A stretch of 64,000 bases of DNA from Vigna angularis (taxonomy: Eukaryota; Streptophyta; Magnoliopsida; Fabales; Fabaceae). Every line of letters starts with the position of its first letter. Position 1 is the first letter of the stretch. The translations under genes were made by a program, and so were the position numbers. The notes under the pieces were generated by a model. The model saw only the letters and a program-made list of their open reading frames with translations. It was not told where the DNA came from and did not search any database. Shown here piece after piece: positions 56,981-64,000 of the stretch. The stretch is taken from the NCBI RefSeq assembly GCF_016808095.1, contig NC_068974.1, positions 22,676,825 to 22,740,824 of the forward strand, given 5' to 3'.

Positions 56981-58283
56981 TGATAACAGTTGAAAAACTG
57001 TTATTTTTATGCTTGAAATTGATACTAAAAGCAGCCTTTAACCCTTAGAAACTAGCTTGAAATCATGCTTTTGTTCATATTTTCTGAAATAAGAGAGTTG
57101 GACAGGTTTATGCTTGATTTCAGTGTTTTTGTGTAGGTTTTAAGGTGAATTTGGTGAAAGAAGTGAAGAAGGAGAAAGATGGAATCAAAAAAGACATCAA
57201 AAAGTGAAAAAGGAGAAACCGCAACTGCCGCTCAGCGGCAGTTTACCGCTGAGCGGCACTCAGGAGCTCACGGGGGATCCGCTGAGGGGCAAAATGGCCG
57301 CTGAGGGGAAGAAACCAACTCACGCACTTACCGCTGAGCGGTACTTTACCGCTGAGCGGCACACTTATGGGCTTGGGCCTAAATTTTCTTTAATTTTAGA
57401 ATAGTATATAAGCTTTAGGACGTCTTAGGGTTTGTATCTTTGGCTGGGACGAAGCAAACACTCTCTTTTCCACCCCTTTGAAGGAGGATCTTGGATGCTC
57501 AGGCTACCTCTTCACCTTTCTAGGGTTTTATCTTTCATTCTTTCATTATTATTCATCTAGTTTCACCATGAATATGGTGAACTAAACCTTGTATTGTTGT
57601 TGGGGAATCAATGTAGTCTTGTGAAACTCTCATATATGGAATTTCTTTTTACATCTTATATTTAAGACCTATGCTTTCTTTCATCATTAGTTAGGGTTTT
57701 TCCTCTTTGCTCAATGCTTGCTTTGTTTAACTCATTCAATGCATGATTATTGATTTTGTCGATACGGGAACGTACGGGGAAGTCTAGATCCGGGGAATTT
57801 CTCCCAATAGTATATTGGTTGCCGTTAAGCTCCTGCACTAAAAGAACTAATTATTAGGAATGCTAGGAATCGTATGAACTCGTAATTAGGGATAGGCCTT
57901 CTTGTAAGGTAATTTAGAGAGTGGCATTAACAATGATGAAAAGAATGTTGAATTCCTAAAGTATATGAGAGTGGATAAGATGAAATTGATAACCCCAACA
58001 ACATACTCATCCATATATTCCATTGAAGTGTTTGTATTTTGTTTTAGCCATTGATCAAATTCATGCATACATGTTTATTTTCTGTTTTGCATATTAAACT
58101 CCACTTATTTCGTTCTTAAGTCTTAAATAATCAACGAATCACATAACTAAACTAGGCCGTGAGTCCTTTGGGAGAACGATACTTGGTCTTACCGAGTTTA
58201 TTACTTGAAACGATTCGGTCACACTTGCCGATTGTTAAACAAGTTTGTGGTGCCGTTTTTCGGTGTTCATAAATTTGTCATCA
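56981..58283 (+). repeat. 5' LTR of Athila/Tat-type element
   Basis: It starts TGATAACA and ends TGTCATCA, with inverted termini. U3 contains several CCGCTGAGCGG palindromes (57216-57362). A TATA box (AGTATATAAGC) lies at about 57402-57412. Confidence 0.85.
57210..57365. repeat. CCGCTGAGCGG palindrome cluster in LTR
   Basis: Copies of (A/C)CCGCT(G/C)AGCGGCA or variants occur at about 57220, 57248, 57278, 57298, 57331 and 57348; the local GC content is high. Confidence 0.85.
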
Positions 58284-58543
58284 AGTTTTTGGCGCCGTTG
58301 TCGGGGACTCGTGGCTTAACTGGTTAATTTGTGTGATTATTGATTATCTTTGACTTGTTTTAGAATTTTTAATTTAAATTTCGAATTTTTATTCTCTGTT
58401 TATATTTTTCAGTTTTTATTTTATTTTCTGTTTTTATTTTTCTGTTTTTATTTCCTATCTTCTTATCTTTTCAATTATATCCTTTGTTTTGTTTTTATCT
58501 ATCTTCTCTATCTTTTTGTGCTAACAATTGTTTTTAGGGTTTT

Positions 58544-59449
58544 GTGTCTAATGTCTGCAGAATGCAATTTGGTCAAGAATTTAACTATATGGGCACTCAA
58601 TTTTACCAAAGTAATTTCAACCACTGGTGGGAACCTCACTCAAGCATGGATCAAAGCCAATTTTGGCAAGCTGCCGGACCATTTGATAGGCCATCACTAC
58701 AACAATGGCCGCCACCACAACAATGGCAGCAACAACCCTTTCTATCAGGACGTTTGGATAGGTTGGATGACACCCTTCAAAGATTTTTGAAAACTTCTGA
58801 CGCTACTCAGAAAAGCATTGAAGAATCATGTAAAAGAATGGAGATGCAACTTCGTTACATTAGTCAGAGATTGAATGATGAGGTTAATACTGAAGTTAAC
58901 CCTAAGGAGGAAGGGCAAGCCATTTTCACTGAAAGTGACAAGATTCTTGATGAGAAAAAAATAGGGGGCGATGAGGAAAAGATAGAGAGAAAAGAAAAAG
59001 AAGAGTTGAGTGAGAAAAATAAAGATGAAGAAAAAGAGAAAGAAGTGGTTGAGAGAGAAGAGAGAAAGAAAATTTGTGTGAAAATAAAGAAGTTGAAAAG
59101 AAAAAGAAAAGGGAAGAAAAAAATAAGAGAAAAGAAAAAGAGAAAATTTAGTGAGAGGAAAAGGAAGAAAAAGAAGATGGGAGGAAAGAAGAAGAAATCA
59201 TATGAAAAATCCCATCCTCATCTAAAAAAGAATCATAGGAAGGAAAAAAAATTTAAGTGCTTTATGGAAATCTTCAAGAAATTGGAGATTAAAGTTCCTC
59301 TAATTGAGACACCGCAACAGGTTCCTGGTTTTATCAAATTCCTGAAGAAGTTCAGTAGAAAGAAGAAAAAGAAGAAAGAACATGAGCTTTATTGGGTCAA
59401 GCTAGTGACGTTAAAAGAGTGCTTGCTGGGAGGCAACCCAGTGATTTAA
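58544..59449 (+). CDS. Athila-type gag fragment fused to element tail
   Basis: This 301-codon frame starts at an ATG just after a T-rich leader. The N-terminal 85 residues are Gln/Trp/Phe-rich (FGQEFNYMGTQFYQ, QQWPPPQQWQQQPFL). Residues 85-115 look helical (RLDDTLQRFLKTSDATQKSI). 125-225 is an extreme Lys/Glu/Arg low-complexity stretch. 235-275 (FKCFMEIFKKLEIKVPLIET) matches the segment just before protease in Athila gag. It then runs straight into KLVTLKECLLGGNP, text that belongs at the end of pol. The retained open frame across the deletion suggests a relatively young deletion. It is non-autonomous and may still be translated. Confidence 0.7.
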   Translation: MSNVCRMQFGQEFNYMGTQFYQSNFNHWWEPHSSMDQSQFWQAAGPFDRPSLQQWPPPQQWQQQPFLSGRLDRLDDTLQRFLKTSDATQKSIEESCKRMEMQLRYISQRLNDEVNTEVNPKEEGQAIFTESDKILDEKKIGGDEEKIERKEKEELSEKNKDEEKEKEVVEREERKKICVKIKKLKRKRKGKKKIREKKKRKFSERKRKKKKMGGKKKKSYEKSHPHLKKNHRKEKKFKCFMEIFKKLEIKVPLIETPQQVPGFIKFLKKFSRKKKKKKEHELYWVKLVTLKECLLGGNPVI

Positions 59450-59524
59450 GAACTTTTAATTTTTGATTTGGTGATGTAATTTTGAACTTTTGGGTATTTT
59501 TGTTTTTGTTATAAGTTTGTTACA

Positions 59525-59650
59525 GGGTTTACATCTACTGATGGATGTTAGGCGGAAGAGTATCTACTGAAGGATACTATGTTTGTATACACCTACTGAT
59601 GGGTGTTGGTAAGAAAGATTTGCACCTACTGATGGGTGTTGGTGGATTTT
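59525..59650 (+). repeat. short tandem repeats CTACTGATGG(A/G)TGTT
   Basis: Four units of about 31-34 bp start near 59530, 59562, 59591 and 59625. Confidence 0.85.
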
Positions 59651-59719
59651 GGGTCAAGCTCGTGACGCTAAACAAGCGCTACCTGGGAGGCAACCCAATT
59701 GATTGATTGTTTTTGTTTG

Positions 59720-60138
59720 TTTCATTGTAGTAGTATAATAGGGTTGTGCATAAGTAACCCGAGAATTGAATTGCAGGGAACCAGTGAGGGGCATGTTTAG
59801 GAGGCACGTAGGTTAAGAAAAGAAGGAGAAGAGCACTTCACGAAAGTGCCGCTGAGCGGTACTATCGCAGAGTGGGTTTAGTTTCCCCTTAGCGGGACCC
59901 GAGCCCATTAGGGTATTTTTATACCCTAAGCTGCGCATAAGCTTTTATTTTCAGGATCTTCTCTGCACAAACACTCCCGCATACCTTTTTCAAGGTTTTC
60001 CACATCTTTTCCCTCTTCCCTCTTAAGAAAATCTCTCTTCAACTCACTTGCTCACTAGTGTTTCATCTAAGTTTGGGGTTGGAATAGAGCAACTTAGCTT
60101 GGAAGCATTCTCATTGCATCTAGTATCTCCACCCAAGA
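59720..60138 (+). promoter_or_regulatory. spacer before env-like ORF: LTR-type palindrome and TATA-like box
   Basis: TGCCGCTGAGCGGTACT (about 59848-59864) repeats the LTR palindrome. It is followed by GGTATTTTTATACCC (about 59914-59928), then a pyrimidine-rich leader to the ATG at 60139. It resembles a U3-like promoter for the env-like ORF. Function is inference. Confidence 0.45.
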
Positions 60139-60600
60139 ATGGCATCCTCTTCAGGAAAAAGATTGAAAACCATGGCAACCAAGAGAAAGGAAAAGGAACC
60201 AAAACAACCCCATTATAGTAGGTTCCTCTCTCGGAAACATGAGAAGCACTTAAAGGTGGTGCAAGACAGGAGACTCCTTATGGAGAGAAAAGTTGGAATG
60301 ATACCTAACTTTGCTCCTCAATTTGGAGAGCAATTGTTAAGGAATGACTGGGGAAAGCTAGCCACATATCCTGCACCTGCTAACATAGCTGTGGTAAAAG
60401 AATTCTACACTAATGCAAAGAAGATGGGTGATTATCCAGTTGAAAATTATTTGGGCTAAGTCAGAGGCCATGCTATCAGGTATGATCCTGATTCTATCAA
60501 TAACTTCCTGGATAATGTTTGGGCTGGTGAGCAGTGCTAGTTTGCTCTTTGCATGGAGGAAGGGGCTGATTTTGAGGATGTAGAGAGAGTACTATGTATA
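60139..60600 (+). pseudogene. env-like ORF of Athila-type element, truncated
   Basis: It starts MASSSGKRLKTMATKRKEKE, a basic N-terminus. KVGMIPNFAPQFGEQLLRND, KLATYPAPANIAVVKEFYTN and PVENYLG follow, then a stop at 60457-60459. After it, HAIRYDPDSINNFLDNVW continues in frame, with another TAG at 60538-60540. This is the N-terminal part of the putative plant transposon protein domain. A CACTA element interrupts it at 60601. I see no signal peptide. Confidence 0.8.
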
Positions 60601-60619
60601 CACTACAAAAAAAAGCTTA

Positions 60620-60890
60620 TTTAGAGGGGTTTTTTTTTTCAATTTGTGGGGGTTTTTACCCTCCGCTAAATAAATTCCGGGGGTTTTTCAAACCCCCGCA
60701 GTTTGAGTCGCCACAAATTATCTGTGGGGGTTTTTTTCGCCCCCTGGTATCATATTCAATTTGCGGGGGTTTTTCTGCGGAGGGTAAAAACCTCCTCTAT
60801 ATATTCAATTTGCGGGGGTTTTTCGGCGGAGGGTAAAAACCTCCTCTATTACTGACTATTATTTTGAGGGGGTTTTTAACCTCCTTTATA
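60620..60890. repeat. subterminal repeats of the CACTA element
   Basis: There are about seven copies of (G/C)GGGGGTTTTT in both orientations, some paired into inverted repeats such as GGGTAAAAACCTCC against GGGTTTTTACCCTCC. Spacer text TTCAATTTG(C/T)GGGGG recurs. Confidence 0.9.
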
Positions 60891-62720
60891 TTTTTGTCAC
60901 TTTTTTGTTTAATGATTATTAAAATATATAATATCGTTTTTTGTTTGATGATTATTAAAATATATAATAACTATCTATTTCCATTAATTTTTTTTCAATT
61001 TCAAAATTAAATAAATTTAATTTTTTTCTAAAATTATTAAATACCAAACAAATATGATTCATTTGATTAAAAAAAGATATCATACAACAAAAGCCCCTGA
61101 ATAGAAAGAAATTTAGAAAAATAAATTGAGAAATAATAGCCTTAATTACTTCTAAGCACACTAGCCACACCTGTTAGTTACCGTATTAGCCCCTGTATCA
61201 ATTGCATCAAGTATTTCCCACGGTTCTCTAAACTTTACACTATATCAGATAGCACCTTAAACATCTAAAGGAAAACTAATTAACCTAGAGAAAGAAAGAC
61301 TATTCCAAGTCTCGTTCTATTCATAATCGGCGTTATATGTTTTCCAAACTAGAAACCTACTCAGATGCTTAGACACACCACCACCAGCTTACCTCACGGT
61401 TTGACCATCAACCAAACCCCTGTTTAATCCCTTCCCTTCACCAACCTAACAACAAGACTGTTTCAAAATCACTAAAACAGAAGGGATGTAATTCTGCACC
61501 AGAAACAAGTGTGTGAAAATTAATTGCTACTATCTTACTAGTCATACGAAAACCTAACCCTTCATATCAGCAAGTTGATTGTTTTTGCTGAGTAGAATGA
61601 GAATATAAATATACCACACGTTGCACAAGACATACATTCTTTCGGACCAGCAAAGTTTGCATTAGGGGCTTAATATTCGTACATGTTTCATGCTGAAAGG
61701 ATTTTTCGGAATATATAAACAAAGTACAATATGGTTCATGTCGACTAACACTTTTCATTGTCACTATCAATTACACCCCATATAAACCATAAGTAATCCA
61801 AGTGAGAAAAAGTTATCGGAAAATGGAGAATTTGAGTCTAAAAGCAACAGTGGAACAAACGAATCCAACAAATTTTGATTACATTTACATGCCAACCATT
61901 CTAGTAAAAAGCCAAATGAGCCTACCTTAGTTCGAGCCCGGCGTTCGCTGGTACTTTAATTGCTTGCAAAAACATCTAGCCATATTCTTAGAGATATGTC
62001 TTTCTTACATTTCAGTCTTTCAAAATAATATAATATAACTCAAATTATATAACTGGGTCTCCAATAACGAATGCAAAATCCTCTAAGAATCATGGTAATT
62101 ATCGATTGCATATATAGAGTGATCACGCCAACCAAAGGCTGTTTATATAATAATGACAGTGGCAGAAGTAGGGGAAATGCACAACATTACAGAATGACAG
62201 TGGAGAGTGGATATGGGATATGCATTGTGCTGTAGTTTGCATGGTACTCTCATTACATATTTTGCATGCACATCTAATAAATAACAGACATACAAATAGT
62301 AGGGATTCAGAATTTGCAGGGTGTAGGCCCTCCACCCAACGAAAAGCTAGAAATAATTAATTAATTATAGCTTTCAAATTCCATATATCAACTGTGACAG
62401 ACTTCCTATCCCAAGCTTTCAAATTCTATAATTATGTGTTTCTTATGAGGTTAAAGAACTGATCACTGCATTTCTCAACTACTAGATATTTTAAATCATA
62501 AATATCTTTCATCTCTAAGTGTCTCTATTTTTAATTTTTATGATGTGGTTTTGATTTTGTCATCTGTTCATCACATTCTATTCCCCTGTAATAAAACAGA
62601 ATTGGTATATTTAACATGTAGGTGAATGTCTCATCAGAAGGTAGCCACATCAATTGCATGTACTCATAAAACAGAATTGGTATATTATTACAGTATATCA
62701 AGCATATTACTTATACTTAT

Positions 62721-64000
62721 TTAGTATCTTACTTGTGGTTGAGGATCAAAGAAGGTAGCCAATTCATCAGGAATCTTTCCTTCCTTCATTATCATATATG
62801 CTTTCAGCGCACCTTCTAAATTCATGTACTTTTGTTCCCATTGATTAGTAGATGCTGATGATGTGGCAGTACTAGATGAACCCATGCTTAAATCTGAAAG
62901 TCGCATTCTTGTATTTCTGAATGAGTTAGTAGGAGCTGCTCCCAAACCCATGCATCGCACTCTCCCAGAATGCTCTGGGCCTAACACTCTACCAACAACA
63001 TCATGAGGGGAAACCTGTGATTCATCAGTAGTGCTTTGACTCAAACCCACTTCAATTTGTTCCTGTAGGCATAGAACAAGTTGTAGTTAAAGATCTAAAT
63101 ATTGAAGCATAATGTTTGAAAATATCATATTATAGTAAAACTTACCGCTATAGCCTTTGCCGCCTCATTTACAAATGAGCCATCTTTTTTTTTATGAGTT
63201 TCAATATATAACATTCCACGACTAGGCAGTTTTCCACTATCCAAAAGCTAAATAAAAGGATAAGTTAAAATAAATAGTAAATTTGAAAAATACTAAAAAT
63301 CGTCATATGTGCTAATCTCAGTACCATCTCATGTCTTCTTCTTGAGATAGGTTTAGAGCCACTAGTATGAGGAATTACTTGCTTCTTGCGATTTTCTTTA
63401 TTTTTTTTACAAATATCCTATGAAAAAAACAATTGTAAGTTGACATAACAATCAAAATAATAATATACACAAAAGCAATGAAAATAATAATGAAACTTGT
63501 ACCATTGTCTCCGGTTTTAGACGATAGGTAACGAAATGAGCCCATTGAGTTCTGTCTATACCGGTCGGCACATTACATATGATTTGATCTTTTGTTTTTG
63601 TTGGATCATAGAACTCATTCCATAAACGTTGTCTATGTGCAGCCCACTTCTTACCCAAAGTTAATTTGCAATATTTTTGGGCAATAGCTTCAGTAGTCTT
63701 AAAACAAAATCGAAGCTTTTGAAAAAAGAAAACATAGTTAGTGAGTAAAAAGTAAGTGTGGGGCATTTGAATACATTAATGATATATATACCTGTAATAT
63801 TTCCTTAAAGCATTCTAAAAAGTAGGTGTTAGGGATGCCTGTTTTTCCAGACCACCTTTCAAAATTGATTGGAAATAAATTATTGTCCGTTGCCAATATC
63901 CCACAATAACCCGCAAGTACTCCTTGCCCTTCGCCTATAGCCATGCCTACCTCATCAAAGTCTACAATGATGCGTTGTCCATGAGGTAAGTTACTTACTT
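62721..64000 (-). CDS. Ptta/En/Spm-family transposon protein, multi-exon, partial
   Basis: Predicted exons on the minus strand: 63792-64000 (open to the edge), 63503-63715, 63325-63417, 63146-63247 and 62721-63062. The first four end in GT donors and all joins keep frame. Text in order: RIIVDFDEVGMAIGEGQ, LAGYCGILATDNNLFPINF, EAIAQKYCKLTLGKKWAAH, DRTQWAHFVTYRLKPETM, ICKKNKENRKKQVIPHTSGS, LPSRGMLYIETHKKKDGS, SPHDVVGRVLGPEHSGRV, ALKAYMIMKEGKIPDELA. This is the plant Ptta/En/Spm transposase domain (TNPA-like, DNA binding rather than catalytic). A GTAAG at 62728-62732 is an alternative donor, so the last exon may continue differently. I see no stop or frameshift; the gene may be intact. Confidence 0.85.

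Larger units (their letters stand above)
56981..60600 (+). mobile_element. Athila/Tat-type gypsy element, internally deleted, interrupted at 60600
   Basis: The 5' LTR is 56981-58283, followed by TTTTGGCGCCGTTGTCGGGG at 58287-58306, the Asp-tRNA-type primer site typical of Athila/Tat elements. Then come a gag fragment, the tail normally found beyond pol, a spacer with palindromes, and an env-like ORF. Protease, RT, RNase H and integrase are missing. A CACTA element has inserted at 60601; the 3' LTR is outside the window. The element itself lies in the transposase of CACTA element C. Confidence 0.88.
60601..64000 (-). mobile_element. CACTA (En/Spm) element, 3' end and gene; runs off right edge
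   Basis: The terminus CACTACAAAAAAAAGC starts at 60601, preceded by ATA (60598-60600), the probable 3-bp target duplication. Subterminal repeats with GGGGGTTTTT and its complement fill 60620-60890. An AT-rich stretch without recognised genes (60900-62700) follows. Then comes a minus-strand multi-exon gene with the Ptta/En/Spm transposase domain. The other terminus and any TNPD-type transposase lie outside the window. Confidence 0.88.

Noticed and set aside
58350..58790. 146-codon frame with a hydrophobic N-terminus overlapping the Athila-type gag
   Set aside because: The first half is the T-rich leader and the second half is the gag reading in the wrong frame.

Overview
The window is plant nuclear DNA, very probably from a legume of the bean/soybean group. 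The evidence is an AT-rich background, plant-type LTR retrotransposons (copia, gypsy and env-bearing types), many CACTA and Mutator-like DNA transposons, and one intron-containing host gene. The legume placement is inference, from TAATCGATTA-rich copia LTRs and LTRs carrying CCTAGCGAG repeats that I associate with legume genomes. I see no rRNA, tRNA or CRISPR array. Almost everything is transposable-element DNA, much of it nested.

Layout. 1-6514: 3' two thirds of a SIRE-type copia element (gag tail, pol, env-like third ORF, 3' LTR), inserted in a gypsy LTR whose remainder runs to 7835. 8994-15301: a decayed minus-strand copia element with both short LTRs, carrying a nested CACTA derivative (10284-11297) and a foreign block in gag (about 13636-14485). 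15840-19500: minus-strand copia gag relic plus LTR, split by a CACTA element (16131-19017, TSD AGT) that itself holds a second CACTA derivative (17788-18893). 19500-22890: AT-rich, no gene. 22893-24235: CACTA derivative (TSD ACT) with a six-unit hairpin array. About 24240-31501: gypsy (Tekay/Del-like) element with broken gag-pol, a deletion joining pol to its 3' LTR, and a 1.5 kb Mutator-like element in that LTR. 31500-38160: repeats, an inverted-repeat element and a minus-strand LTR relic.

38160-44180: an old env-like ORF interrupted by an almost intact non-autonomous SIRE-type element (38716-43645; both LTRs, primer-binding site, TSD AAAAA). About 44288-46052: a Mutator-like element with about 300-bp terminal repeats carrying a fragment of a VPS54-like (GARP complex) gene, i.e. 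a Pack-MULE. 46841-47672: a tandemly duplicated AT-rich repeat. 49020-51094: the only convincing host gene, minus strand, five predicted exons, 429 codons, function not recognised.

54137-56980: a CACTA element with a recognisable TNPD-type transposase start, interrupted at 56981 by an Athila/Tat-type gypsy element (LTR 56981-58283, Asp-tRNA-type primer site, deleted gag-pol, env-like ORF). That element is interrupted at 60601 by another CACTA element, whose minus-strand multi-exon Ptta/En/Spm gene runs off the right edge.

Themes worth attention: two unrelated env-bearing retrotransposons repeat their LTR palindromes in front of the env-like ORF; ACGTC-rich hairpin-bearing CACTA derivatives can be tied to a local transposase-bearing relative; and there is a captured VPS54 fragment.
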